Shown here: positions 32,357 through 43,440 of the stretch, in pieces
Numbering within the stretch: position 1 is the stretch's first letter
How the letters are laid out: every line of letters starts with the position of its first letter
Source of the DNA: Panicum virgatum
Taxonomy: Eukaryota > Streptophyta > Magnoliopsida > Poales > Poaceae
Reading direction: 5' to 3'
Length of the DNA: 64,000 nt
Assembly (NCBI RefSeq): GCF_016808335.1
Contig: NC_053140.1
Span: 26,344,086 to 26,408,085, forward strand
Translations under genes and position numbers: made by a program
Notes under the pieces: generated by a model
What the model saw: the letters and a program-made list of their open reading frames with translations, nothing else
Told to the model about the DNA's origin: nothing
The model's database searches: none

Positions 32357-33529
32357 ATGGACACCCTTTCTATCCACCATCTCCCTGCTCCCTCGGGCGA
32401 GTTCTTAGAGCCATAAAAATCACCCAAGCCAATCACAGCTTCTGGCTTTGAACTCCACCCTGGCTTCATAGCCATGGTTTGGGAACAACCCTTCTCAAGA
32501 TATGAACTTGAAAACCCTTACCACCACCTACGAGAGTTCGAGCAGATGTGCTCTTGCTTGTCAATTGCAGGCGTGGCACAAGAAACACTTCGGTGGAAGT
32601 TGTTTCCTTTCTCCCTTGCTGAGAAAGCAAAGCAATGGTACACCCATAACGTAGGAAAGGTAAACGGAGAATGGGAGGAGTTGCGAAATAGGTTTGGTCT
32701 CGCATTTTTTCCCATTTCTCGCATTGCTTCCCTGCGAAAAGAAATTCTCGACTTTCGTCAGGATGAGAAGGAGACTCTCGGAGCAGCGTGGGCTAGGTTC
32801 ACACAGCTTACACATGATGACCCAGACCTGTCCATTCCCGACCATGTGCTGCTTCGGCACTTCTGCTTAGGGCTGAACAATGAAACAGCCCTACAGCTTG
32901 ATATCACTGTTGGGGGATCTTTTGCCTACAAAACCACCTCTGAATTAATAGCGCTTTTGGATCGCATCCTAGAAAAAACCTCCTTCATTGAGCCCCTCCC
33001 AGTAGTAAAACCTTCAAGCCATGAGGAAATCCTGGTAGCTGAGCCTACATCTTCCCAGCTCTCTCGCCTAGACTAGCTAGCTAAACCTTCCCCTGAACCA
33101 GAAACCCTGGAGGAGGATGAGATCCTACCTCTAGAATTCTCGTGGAACATCGAGGAGGATATATTCAATGTCTTTGGCATCACCACTCTATATCCCCTCC
33201 AAAAGAGGCCTCCAGTCCCGATAGACCCTCCTAACAATTTCGATAAGGCTTCCCTTAAAGAGACTATGAAAGGTATAGCTGCTGTCACGCATAGTGAATG
33301 GTTACAAGAGGGGGAAGCATCATCTTAAATAATTCAAATCTATACTCCCTCCTTGACCATTCTATGTTTCATAGAAGGGACTACAGTCACGACCCTCTAC
33401 AACCACATGGTTGGAGTGAACATCATTTTTGCCTCTTTTGCTCTCGATCATTCGGGAGAAAGATTCATATCTCCAACCACAAAATCCCTCAGAACGAGAC
33501 CATGTTCCATTATAGAAGGGATCGGGGTT
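32357..33529 (+). pseudogene. Element C gag and protease-like region
   Basis: A single frame runs from the ATG at 32357 across stops at 32414 (TAA), 33074 (TAG) and 33326 (TAA). Residues about 40-240 form the retrotransposon gag domain (LRWKLFPFSLAEKAKQWYTH, LRNRFGLAFFPISRIASLRK, FRQDEKETLGAAWARFTQL). The part after 33326 contains CFIEGTTVTTLYNHMVGVNI, resembling the degenerate protease-like segment seen in element D. It is cut at about 33530 by the LTR of element K. No pol is present. Stops could be C-to-T changes of CAA or CAG codons. Confidence 0.8.
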
Positions 33530-35022
33530 TTTTGGCACTCCTTAGCCTAAAGAAATTACTTCGCAAGCGTACAGAGACCAATGTAGCCTTTACGAGGGAG
33601 TATACATGGGATATCGAATCCAAGGAACGGTAAAACTTTGACCAAATCTAGAACTACTTAGCCGGACACACCAAGAGAGAAAAGGTAAGAGGAATGAGGG
33701 CCTAACTCCAGATAACCTACTGTTCTACCTAGCGATGAGCTAACTACTAACTTGATCTCCTTCGGCGGCTGGAAGAGGAAGGGCTTCAGAAAAGGATGAG
33801 AGGGGAGTACAACGGCAACCTGCAACTACTGCTATGAAAGCATCCGAACGTGGTGGACTATGAGGGACGGATAGAGCTGTAATCACCTGCCGCCTACCAC
33901 AACGGTTCCGTGGGGTGGAACACAACCCGAGATAGCTAACCAAGACTAGGCACCACGCCCACAGCTATCGAGCTACTTGCTCCTACCGTATACTTAGATT
34001 GAAAGGAACCTCAAATAAGTAGATTTTGCTACTTATGCAGACTCGGGATCCCGTAGATCAAAGGAAGTAATTAAACAAGTAACTAAAGTAGAAAGTAAAG
34101 CTAGCGAGAAACTAAAGTTGAGACGAGAAACTTACTCAAAGATATATTCCTCCGAGGTGGATACAAAATATGGAGTAAGACCGAGAGAACTCGAGTTCGC
34201 TCCTTTAGCTTGGTTTGCACCAAAGCTCTCACCTCACTCTCTCCCTATTCTAATACAAGAGAGTACAAATGAACACTCTTCTCTAATGGATGGTGTGTCT
34301 TGGAAGTGAGGGGTGGAGCTCCCTTTATAGCACTCCAAGGTTGGTAATTGGCCGGTAATCCAGTTGGCGTCACATGGAAGCAAGTGTAGTCGGTGTGCTT
34401 AACTTCCACGCGAAGCCTGAAGTCCAGAGGCTGCAGAGTAGGGCCGGCCGGCCTAGGGATCGTGCCATCTGGCACCGACCTTCCTCTGGATGGCTTGGAT
34501 TCTCTCCTGGAGTCGGTTGTGATCTGCTAGGTATTTTCCACATGGTTCTTAGGCCGGCCGGCCTCACCTAGGCCGGTCGACTTGGCTCTAGCACATCTCG
34601 GTCCTCCGTTGCTCTGTCATGTTGATCAAGGTTTGTATGTTTCTCCTCAAATTGGTTTGGGTCTTGATTGATTTTCTTGTCACTAAAAGTGGACCCAATT
34701 GGACTTGGTGTACGCCTTTCGGTCTAAACTGGTGACACTTGTGCATGACACTTGTTCTTTGCTTGATCCTGTGTTCAGGACCATCCCTAAGGAGTTGCAC
34801 GTCGAGTTGACACATGGGTAGGCCGGCCGGCCTGGCCTAGGACGGCCGACCTGGGATTTCTCCCATTTTGGCTCAAATTTGTATATGTTGTTCCTGAAAT
34901 CAAATATTCACCAAAACTCGTGGAACTCGTTAATGTTAATTAAAATCATGGTGTTATGGTCCTGAAAGTATGAAATCCGAAGAAATGTTGGCGGTAGAAT
35001 TCACTAAAAACGACCGTCAACA
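33530..35022 (-). repeat. Element K 3' LTR, about 1.49 kb
   Basis: Right end GACCGTCAACA (35022) is the LTR start on the minus strand; left end TTTTGGCACTCCTTAG near 33530 resembles TGTTGGCGCTCCTTAAG with a damaged TG. The AAGCGTACAGAGACC motif near the left end is the counterpart of AAGCGCACGG in related LTRs. A TATA box (TATAAAGGG, minus strand) lies at about 34330-34322. The left boundary is uncertain by a few bases. Confidence 0.72.
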
Positions 35023-35439
35023 CATCCCCACACCTAGACTTTGCTCGTCCCAAGCAAAAAGAGTCGAAATAGATCTTGAGGATCAAGCAGAGTCCAGGGT
35101 TCATAAGATCGGGCATGCATAAGAGTTATTTCAAAACTTTCCCTTCATACCTCGGATTCCGGGTAGCTGACGCTGTCATCTTTACATATTGATCTCTAGA
35201 ATAAGTCGATGAAGGTTGTGACCAGCTCCTGCTTCGCAGTACTTGGAATGTTTTTGCGAGTTTTTATGAAACCAAGGCATACTCTTTTGCTCGAATCACT
35301 CGTTCGCTCATTCTATTCAAACCTCACCAACCTTGATGAAAGCTTTTCCTTGCTAGGAGTATATGGAGCTCAGGTAAGGGTGATTGCATATCCTAAACAT
35401 TCATCTTGCAGGTGCAAACGTAATGTCTCTTAGTCGTTA
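35023..35439 (-). other. Element K 3' internal end
   Basis: On the minus strand AAAGTCTAGGTGTGGGGATG precedes the LTR as a polypurine tract. The next ~150 bp is similar in layout to element D near 23900-24011 and 25474-25530. The rest is non-coding and is cut by the CACTA terminus at 35440. Confidence 0.65.
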
Positions 35440-35970
35440 CACTACAACAAATATGACTTTTTGTGACGTATACCTCGTGACACCAGAGCTATTCGTTGCT
35501 ATGACAGTTTAATTTGTGACGTTTTGTGTTGGGTACTATAGTTTAGTGACGAATATGAGGTGCTCGTCGCTAACACGAACTGCAAATCGTCACAAACGGA
35601 TCCCTGTCCATATCTTGACGAATTTTATTGTGTCATAAAGGATAAACAACAAATATCACAAATCTATGACAAATTTGCATTACCAATTCATCATTAAAAA
35701 ATTTCAAACAAATAAGAAGAGAATGAGCTGTTACAGCGTTCTTAAGTTTTTTCGTAACAGGTCCCATCATAAAGTCATAATAGTGTTGGTAGCTCATAAT
35801 TCATCTATTTTAAATGTAGAATTTATGTTAAATAGAAAACTTTTTTTATGAGAAACAACTTTTGTTTTCCAATGGGGAACATTTTCTGATCAGACAAAAT
35901 CAAAAGAAGAAATAGAAGAAAAATAAAAAAAATCAGAAGTAGAAATAGAAGAAAAATACAAAAATTAAGT

Positions 35971-36322
35971 GCTAGGAGTGGGGCTTGAACCCAAGACGAC
36001 TTGGGCCAAAGTCCTGCACCCTAACCACTTTAGCGATGCAGTACTGGCATCACAGCGCATAGTACCTTTTAGTAATGATAATTTCGTAGGAAGGAAAATA
36101 AAAAAAAAACGACCACAAGGGGGCTCGAACTCAAGGATCAGAGCACTACGGACTTGCCACTGGGCTACTAATCTACTTGTGCTAAGCTAGCGCATATAAT
36201 CTCTAGTAAGTACTAGTCATCATTTTTTTGGAAAATGAAAAAATAAGGAGCCCCAGAAGATTCGAACATGCGACTTCGAAGAGGGGAGGAGCCACAGCAT
36301 TACCACCAGAGTGCACGCTCGG
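35971..36322 (-). repeat. Three tRNA-like modules in tandem
   Basis: On the minus strand three units (about 36039-35971, 36175-36112 and 36322-36246) each carry an A-box-like segment (CTAAAGTGGTTAGGG; TAGCCCAGTGGCAAGTCC; TCTGGTGGTAATGC). Each also carries a B-box-like segment 30-45 bases later (GGGTTCAAGCCCC; GAGTTCGAGCCCC; ATGTTCGAATC). Unit 1 has a perfect 5-bp anticodon-type stem (GACTT/AAGTC). Arms are otherwise imperfect, so these are tRNA-derived or tRNA-mimicking repeats, not functional tRNA genes. Confidence 0.5.
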
Positions 36323-37276
36323 TTTTGGATGTTTTGCGCATAAAAATTATTTGTATTTGTTGTGCCACCTGGATAGCGTGAAGAACACATCTACAACAGG
36401 TATTTCTCTTTTTAATCCGGAATTAAAATTTGTAATTAGCCTTTCTCCCTCATATTAATTCCAAATTTGATGATTCTTTTTCCCAAAATTTTCTAAAATC
36501 ATGTTCTTTCGATTACTTGCATTTGTTTGTAAGTCAATTAAGATTTCGTGGATCTTTCTAATATGGCTTGTTTTCTTCCATTTAAACATAAAAAAGAAAT
36601 AGGTGTTTTGACATAACAAAAATTAATTTAACTTCATCATTTCTATTATTATGGTCAACATAAGTTTTTGTCCAAATTTGAGGTATACATGAGTTCAGAA
36701 ATGTTATCATGTCGTCTAATTTTTAAAGATTGACTTGAGTTATAAGAAACTTTTTTTTAGATGTATCCATTTGTGAACAGTATACGGTCACACATTACCA
36801 AAATCATTTAAATTTTTTATGGCAAACTTGTGGATCAAAAATATGTTTCCATGTCATTTTGTAGATTTTTCTAAACAAATTTACATATTGTTGTAATTAT
36901 TATGTAGTAATTTGGAGTAGAAGTTTAAATTATCGCAACAAAAAAATGAGTTTTTCATATATCTCCAAGATATGAGCTAGGATAGAATATATAAGTTCAA
37001 AAATATTTTTGTGAACTTTTTTAATATTATTGGAGGTAGACACAGTTCATATTGGAATTATTTCGACAAAATGCATAAATTTATTTAAACTATCAAAAAT
37101 AGTAAATGAGTTCAAAAATTATTGAAACTTCTACAAGACAACTTGTATGTGGTCTACTATATGTTAAAAATATAGTGCGGTATATAACATAATTATTTGT
37201 GCAATTCATACTTATTTAAAAAATACAGTATATGAGGATATATTAGTTTTTGGCCCATGTAACTTTTTCTGCCCAT

Positions 37277-38260
37277 TCAAACACAAATTACTTTTAGCCA
37301 TCGGATCGAATCGGATAGCTGAGATGATCCGCGCCTCAAATAAGTAGCCACTCCTTCAACTCTAAACCCTAGCTCGCCTCCACCCGCCTCGTCTCTGCAC
37401 TCCGCCCTCCGCCGCGCATCTGTAAGCGCACGCCGTGAGTCCTCTATGCCCTCCCTTCTTTCCCCGACTCCTGCCAACTCGCTTGACTGCATTGGCACCA
37501 GCTCAGACATCGAGTGCGTCGTCAACGCCAGACCGAGGACGCCGCTCCCCTCCTCCCCTCGCCCTTGTCCGCCGCGTTGAAGGTTGAGGATTGGGTGGGC
37601 GACGCGGCGGTCTGCGCCTCCCGGCCTTCCCCACGGCCTAGTAGTGGGCATCCCAGGTGACCAGGTTCTTCGTCGCTGTGTTGCGCCAGCTTCCGTCCAT
37701 GGACGGCTGGCTGGCGCCAGATCTGGACGCAGCGGGCCATTATCCCGCCGCCGCAGCCCTGGATTCGGCAACATGGGCGGGTGAGGTGCCGGGCTGGCTG
37801 GAACTGCTACTCTCAGCCGTGCGGCACTCCTCCTATGGTGAGCAGATGCGGTATGTCCGGCAGCCACAACCCCATGGTCATGCCACGCCCTGATGCGCTT
37901 CAGGAGTAGCATGTGCAGCGGCCATATCTTCTTGCCTGTTGGTTGATTTGCTTGCCCATGGGAGGAATGACACGAACGCACGGCCATCCCGTCCGTGCTC
38001 CTGGCCACCTTCCTCGACTGAGCAGGGCACCGCTGCCACCAGTAGCTCAGGTACGCATCCATGTTATTCGATGAAATGTTTGTGTGGGTGCACTGATTAC
38101 TGTACACTTGTAAGTATGCATGTGCTTGGTCATCAGTATTTGATCTGTGTTGAACTATTTGCATCCCCACAACAAAGTTGTGGTGGTGAAGCATGACCAC
38201 AATGGCGGCAGCTCCCAAGTCGCAGGATCTCTGGCCTTGGGCAGAACCAAGGTAAATAAG
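37277..38260 (+). other. GC-rich gene-like segment inside CACTA region
   Basis: Composition switches from AT-rich to GC-rich at about 37290, with CTCTAAACCCTAGCTCGCC, a common plant 5'-UTR/first-exon style. On the + strand 38188-38250 reads MTTMAAAPKSQDLWPWAEPR followed by a donor-like GTAAATAAG. The minus-strand 313-codon frame at 37277-38218 runs through obvious non-coding sequence and I discount it. This could be the first exons of a transposon gene or a captured host fragment. Confidence 0.3.
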
Positions 38261-38849
38261 ATAGTTACGGCTAGTTGCTGACTTGTTGGCTTCATTTCCG
38301 AAAATGAATTGCTAATGATCCGATTCATATGTGATTTGTGCCATATAAATGTTAACTAAAACTAAAACTGAACTATATGCATATGTGTCATTGAAATGTT
38401 AACTGAACTATACATGGTCTTGTTCATGCATATGTATTGCTGAACTATAAGCTTTTCATACATACTGAATTTTTCTGATGGAACTGAATACAAGGGCAAC
38501 AAATACTAGGTGACAACGAATGAGGAGAGCAAGGAAAACTATCTTGGTCCTGCACCTCTGAAAGAAATGGGAAGGTATAACATGTTGGTGCGAGTTACTT
38601 TTGTTCTATTCACTTGTTACTTTTGTTCTATTCTAGATAGTTCTATTTACAGTTTAGTTAATTTTTATATACTGAAACAGGGCATTGTTCCTCTGCACTA
38701 TCCCTTTGGAGTGCCCTAACCCTCTGGAGATTGAGGGAAGGTATGCCTGCCTGCTCCTCTACACTACGCTTTTGACGTCAGTATGATAAGAGCTACATCT
38801 ACGCTTGCTGCTTATTAGTTCCACCAGGAGTGATGGCCAAACTATCTGC
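38261..38849 (+). other. Stretch without a supported gene
   Basis: AT-rich sequence with short exon-like pieces (for example TGACAACGAATGAGGAGAGC near 38511) and pyrimidine-rich tracts, but no recognisable domain. A near-duplicate TTACTTTTGTTCTATTC occurs twice (about 38594 and 38616). Confidence 0.4.
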
Positions 38850-39010
38850 TCTCTCTATCTCTTATCTTCTTTGGGGTAATCTAGTTAGAAGACAATTACA
38901 CACCCGTTTCTCGTGGAAAATACGATGCCCTTAATACTCCTGGGTGAAGTGCTACAACAGTATTTCTGTGCGCTTGCGGACTTCTCTGTAAGAGTTAAGA
39001 AATACCAACA
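38850..39010 (+). repeat. C-type LTR tail (3' ~160 bp)
   Basis: Matches 32085-32238, the 3' end of element C's LTR, at roughly 85% (GTGAAGTGCTACAACAGTAT is shared) and ends in the same AAGAAATACCAACA. The 5' part of this LTR is absent. It abuts and interrupts the gag of element E. Confidence 0.8.
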
Positions 39011-41260
39011 CTCAACCGGGTGCCTGAACACTGAGTTGACATCACGGTTGTGTAGCTTGATGCTGCACCGACAGGACGGCGTGCTGGAGCCTCCGAAGAT
39101 GATGTTGACCACCCGTTCTTCCTCCTAGAAGGTGCCGGGTGATCTGTTGCCTTGCTCGTTGTCCTCGTCTCGCCTGGGTGAGCGGTTTCTGCGGCCGCGG
39201 CCACGGGAGCTTCTGGAGCTACCCGGCGTATCGCGGTCATCAAGCCTAGGTTGCTTGGGCTCTTCTAGGGCGATGCTGTTGCAGAGGGCGTGGCACTCGT
39301 TCATCGTGTGGTTGGCGTCCTTGTGCCAGGGGCACTTGGCGTCGAGGAGCCTGTCGAGCTCCTCCTAGTTAAGGGAGGTGCGCTGTTGGGGCCGATCGGC
39401 GACGGCGACGGTGTTGTCGGGTCCGCGCTTGCACTCGCCGGCCTTGGACGACTCAGCGCGGTCTCGGTTCTTGCCGTCTCGTGGAGGACGATTGCCACCT
39501 GGGCGCGCCGAGTCGTCGTCCCTTTGGCGAGGACGATCGACGGGGTCGCGACGGTCCTTGTGGCGATGGTGTGCACGCTCAGCGTCCTCCATGTCGGCGT
39601 GCTTGTTGACGACGGCCATCATGTCGGAGACGGTCTTAGGGTTTCTTTTGAACATCTTCCTCCATAGTTCGATGCTATGGAGGTCTTGGTGGAAGTGGTA
39701 GATCACATCCCTGTCATCAACCTCCGTAATTGTGTTTCGGTTAGCAAAGTATCTCTTGATGTAGTCGCGCAAGGACTCAGAGGGAAGTCGCGTGACGCTG
39801 CCCAGATCCCATCTGGTTTTGGGACCCAGGCAGGCTGCCTGGTAGTATTGGACGAAGGTGGTGCAGAGATCCTGCCAGCTATTGATCGTGCCAGCAAGAA
39901 GGGATTCCAGCCAGTTGAGCGCCTGGTGGCTCATCATCACCGGGAAGTACGCCACCATGATGTCGTTGTTGCCGTTGGCAGCTCGAATGGCGATGGAGTA
40001 GGTGCGCAGCCATGTCTTGGGGTCGGATTCGCCATCGAATTTCTTGATGCCGACTGGCTAGAAGGTCGCGGGCCACTGGATGGCTCGCAACCTGTCGGAG
40101 AAGGCGGAGAAGCCGTCGAGGTCGTCTGCCGGGTTGTAGTCGTTGCCGCGAGGTGGATGATCGCGGTTGTTGCGATTGGCGCCGGGTACACCGTGCTCCT
40201 CGCCGTAGCGGCGACGTCGCTCCCGCTCGGCGTCATCCCGCTCGCGATGACGGTTGTTGATGCAGGGCCGAAGATCACGACGGTTGAGGCGGGCACAAAG
40301 ATACGGCTGATCGACCTCCTCGTCGTGGCTATGGGGGCGTACCGAGCGGTTGGAGCTCGACTTGACCCAATAGTTGGAGCACTCCTTCCTCAAGCCCTGA
40401 GCCTGGGATGTTGAAACGTGGAGGCGAGCACGGGCTTTTGCAATCTCAGGAGTTTGGTGAAGGTTCTCGAATACCTGGAGTACGGCGGCCATGTTTGCAG
40501 ATGGCGTGGCGAAGACTTCATGGCCGTCGTAATCCAGGATGAACTCGTTCTTGGGATTCCTGGGCCTTGGTGGAGATCCACGCCTTCGTGCCACCCGAGG
40601 GTTTTCTTCGCCTTGGCGAATGACCTCCTCGTTGGCCCGGCGATCGGCGCGAAGAGCATTGCAGTGAAGGTGATCTACCTGTTGTTGGTCATCCTCGCCA
40701 TCGAAGGACTCAGAGTCCAGCGAGACAATCGAGATCTGGCACCAACCGTTGGGGCTGTTGCTATTGGGCAGGAGGGTTAAGACAACAACTTGACATTCAG
40801 CCTCAGGATGTGAGGGCGAATTAGATCAGATCTGTTCCGAGTCGGACAGATCCAACTCGGTGATGCGCAGGTTACCCATGCGTACTCGGACTTGATCTGA
40901 GTAGGCCGCCGAGTTGTTGCGGAGTCCGTAGGATATGGAGGCCGAGTCGCCTGGATGACCCAGCACGCTCTCGCCGAGTTGGATGCACTTGGCAATGGAT
41001 CTGGTAACACGATCTATTCCGGAGATTAGATCAGTGTTGGAGATGGCAGGGCGACATGTTGCCTTAGGGCGAACGATCGGAGGATCGTTGATGTCGAGTT
41101 TGGAAACTCGATGAACGATGGAGCTCTGCGCCGTCAGATCAGATCTGACGCTTGTGGAATTGACGCTCTCGGTGCTCGAGGGGCTGGTGGGTGGGCTCCA
41201 GGGAACCATAGTTTCCGGGAAACTACCGAAGGTGAAGGAGAATCCGGCGGCGGCCTGCAT
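39011..41260 (-). pseudogene. Element E gag (Tat-type), truncated
   Basis: From the ATG at 41260 a single minus-strand frame continues to 39011 with stops at 40826 (TGA), 40058 (TAG), 39365 (TAG) and 39125 (TAG). The N-terminal third is Ser/Thr-rich. Then comes an Arg/Asp-rich stretch, then the gag core (PVMMSHQALNWLESLLAGTI, LCTTFVQYYQAACLGPKTRW, LRDYIKRYFANRN) and a basic region. Next is the Tat-style C-x2-H-x4-H-x4-C motif CPWHKDANHTMNEC, and the start of a protease region (VVNIIFGGSS). It is cut by the LTR tail ending at 39010. All four stops could be single C-to-T or G-to-A changes. Protease onward is not in the window. Confidence 0.82.
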
Positions 41261-41338
41261 CTGGACGCTAACGTTGGCAGAGAAGAAGACGCCGGATCTT
41301 GATGCCAACAACTCGCTGCAAGGATTCCTGAGAAATTG

Positions 41339-41357
41339 CCCCTACCTGGCGCGCCAA
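41339..41357 (-). other. Element E primer-binding site
   Basis: On the minus strand TTGGCGCGCCAGGTAGGGG follows the LTR end by one base. It is the same primer site as in element B, which supports a common Tat lineage. I recall this site being assigned to tRNA-Arg but cannot confirm it here. Confidence 0.85.
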
Positions 41358-41358
41358 C

Positions 41359-41939
41359 TGTTGGATTGCTTATCCGGCAACTCCACCAGGGGTATGCCCG
41401 GCGGTAGATTTGTAGGTGAAGGGGGGATTCCGGAGCCAAGAGCTAGATGGTTGCGAGATGAAGCTAGGGTTTAGATAGGTTCGGGCTGCTCGGGAGCGTA
41501 ATACCCTACGTCCAGTGTTTTGTGTATTGTATGAGCTTGATGATGAATGAGATGTTATGTTTTCTATGGGTCTCCTCACTGTGCATTTATAGGCCAGGTG
41601 CCGTGGGTTACAAGTAAGGGAGGATATCTACTCGGGTTGTTACATGGAATTAGGTCGGTTGAGATCCCTAGATATCCGAAATCCATATCCGCGCCTTGAT
41701 CCAGATCCTCGGAGGAACCTTCCGACGTCCAGCCGTGTGCCTGTCCGCCGGGTAGTCGTGCAGAGTGGTCCTGGCTGAGTAGGTACCCAGTCGGGAGATA
41801 ACTACTCGGCTGGGAGGCACCCGAATGTACCTCCGTCACTGCCCTCATGCCGACCTTGGAGGCTGAGACTTTCCGAACGGCCTGACTCATCCTCCGTCGT
41901 CCCGACGGGACGGGTGAGGAGGGACAGAGGCCCCTATCA
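41359..41939 (-). repeat. Element E 5' LTR, 581 bp
   Basis: On the minus strand it starts TGATAGGGGCCTCTGTCCC (41939) and ends GCAATCCAACA (41359). A TATA box (CTATAAATGC) lies near 41591. Its central ~330 bp is homologous, in opposite orientation, to 44450-44782 (element H LTR). The right flank is element H sequence. Confidence 0.82.
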
Positions 41940-42436
41940 CTTCAACGTCCGACTCACCCCCAATGGACGAGTCGGACGACACCTCTAGATCCGCCGCCTT
42001 CGGCTCCTTCAGATCGGCCGAGGCAGCGGCGTTCTTCCCAACATCCCCCTCTGGCAGGGGAGCAGGGGATTAGTACTTCAACTCTTTCGCGTGCAAAGAA
42101 TAAAAAGTTCCGAGTTTATTACAACCCAACGGGTGCGCCGCATATGGAAAGCGAGACAGAAAAACATGGAAACAAAAGCAAAACAACTCGGAAATAGAAG
42201 AAGAACAACTCGAGAAGCACAGAATACTTACGGCTCTTGTCGGCCACTTCAAGCAATGTGCCTTTGGGCACGCTTTATCCCGGATCGCCCCTGCATCATG
42301 CAGGCGACCCGGTCAAAGCTTCATCCCGGGGGACCTTGCGGTTCTGCCCCCGGGTCGGGTCTTGCCATCTTGGCAATCCCAGTACTCGAAGCTGGGGTGC
42401 ACCCTGTCCTGAATCGGCTGCACTAGCCTCTTACTA
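41940..42436 (+). other. Element H accessory region, no gene supported
   Basis: Starts at the end of element E. AATAAAAAGTTCCGAGTTTA near 42098 is followed by AC-rich sequence. By analogy with element B this is the 3' side of the antisense gene, but exons could not be recognised. Confidence 0.45.
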
Positions 42437-43144
42437 AAGGACATGGCAACCACAGCGCCTGTTAGTCCCTGGGCCGCAGGCCAGCGATCTCATTGAGGAG
42501 GAGCATCGCCTGGACCATCTCCTCCTCGGTCGGCGACTATTCCCAGCACGCGTGATACTCTGGCACTCGGCCGGTCCGAGCAGGCAGATAAGGAGCCAGG
42601 TTCGACACCACGAACCACTCCTTGTTCCACCCCTTGTTGCTGTCATGGAGCTCCAAGGCCGGATACGACCGACCCTGGCGCAGAGAGAAGGCGGCGCCAC
42701 CCACCACGTTGCAGCGGGCGTTGGACGGGTACCCCTTCAGGTGGTACAGTGCCCGCCACAGGTTGAAGTGGGAGGCGATGCCCAGGTACGCCTCGCACAG
42801 ATGTATCAAGAATGCGATCTGCGCAATGGAGTTTGGTTTGAGATGCGTTACCTCAAGCCCATAGAAGAAAAGGAGCCCGTGAAAGAAGACCCCGCGGGCA
42901 AGGCGAATACCTTCTTGTAGAAGGACTGGAAGACCACCATCTCTGTGCGGTCCTCCATCGGGAAGTCCTCCCCATAGCAGCACTTCCACCCTGAGATCTC
43001 CTTCTCGGGGAGGAGGCCGCGCTCCACCAGATCTTGAATGTCCTCCTCTCGCAGGGTGCTCGGCACCCATGCCTCCGAAGGTGGTGGCACGTCGCTGGTG
43101 CTCCCCGATGCGGAGGAGGAAGACCTCGGCGAGACACTAGCCAT
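42437..43144 (-). pseudogene. Element H antisense accessory gene, gypsy-type putative transposase domain
   Basis: Minus-strand ATG at 43144 opens [20 protein letters not shown]. The domain follows: [20 protein letters not shown], then [60 protein letters not shown]. This is the same domain type as at 9485 and 59070 (the HLKPNSIAQIAFLIHLCEAYLG block corresponds to NFSPNSISQAAVFVAVCEGYLG in B). A frameshift lies near 42895 and a stop at 42537. A TATA box about 125 bp upstream fits an independent antisense promoter. The downstream coiled-coil exons are not recognisable. Confidence 0.72.
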
Positions 43145-43265
43145 TCCGGATGGCTGTGTGCGGATCGGATCTACAGGAGGATGAATAAAAGATGGCCGAC
43201 AGCGAGGAGGCAAGAAGGCGAGTTCAGGAAGGCTTTGGAACGGGTAGCCCTCCGCGGGCTGGGCC

Positions 43266-43278
43266 CTTCCCTTTATAA
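43266..43278 (-). promoter_or_regulatory. TATA box of element H antisense gene
   Basis: CCTTTATAAAGGG on the minus strand, near-palindromic, about 125 bp before the ATG at 43144. Confidence 0.55.
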
Positions 43279-43440
43279 AGGGGACCGGGCGCGTGCGCAA
43301 CGGCAACCCCAAAGATTGTGCGGAATTCAAATCGACTTTTCAGAAACTGCCCGAGTCATACTTGGTAAGGAGCGGGCCCCCAACAGTAACTTTCTGCACG
43401 TTGGGGCCAAGGCCAATGGTAAAAATACAAATTACCAGGA

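Larger units (their letters stand above)
35440..38840 (+). mobile_element. CACTA-type DNA transposon, left end intact, right end not found
   Basis: CACTACAACAAATATGACTT at 35440 is the canonical CACTA terminus, preceded by TTA (35437-35439) as a possible 3-bp target duplication. Subterminal GTGACG/CGTCAC motifs recur through about 35600 (TTTTTGTGACG, ATTTGTGACG, AATCGTCACAAACGG). No matching ...TTGTAGTG right end is seen before the LTR tail at 38850, so the right side is probably truncated. I see no TNP2-type transposase. 36330-37276 is AT-rich and holds nothing I can support. 37277-38260 is gene-like and is listed separately. Confidence 0.7.

Noticed and set aside
37277..38218. 313-codon minus-strand ORF.
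   Set aside because: It runs antisense through AT/GC transitions and a plausible + strand exon, and has no domain or repeat-family support.
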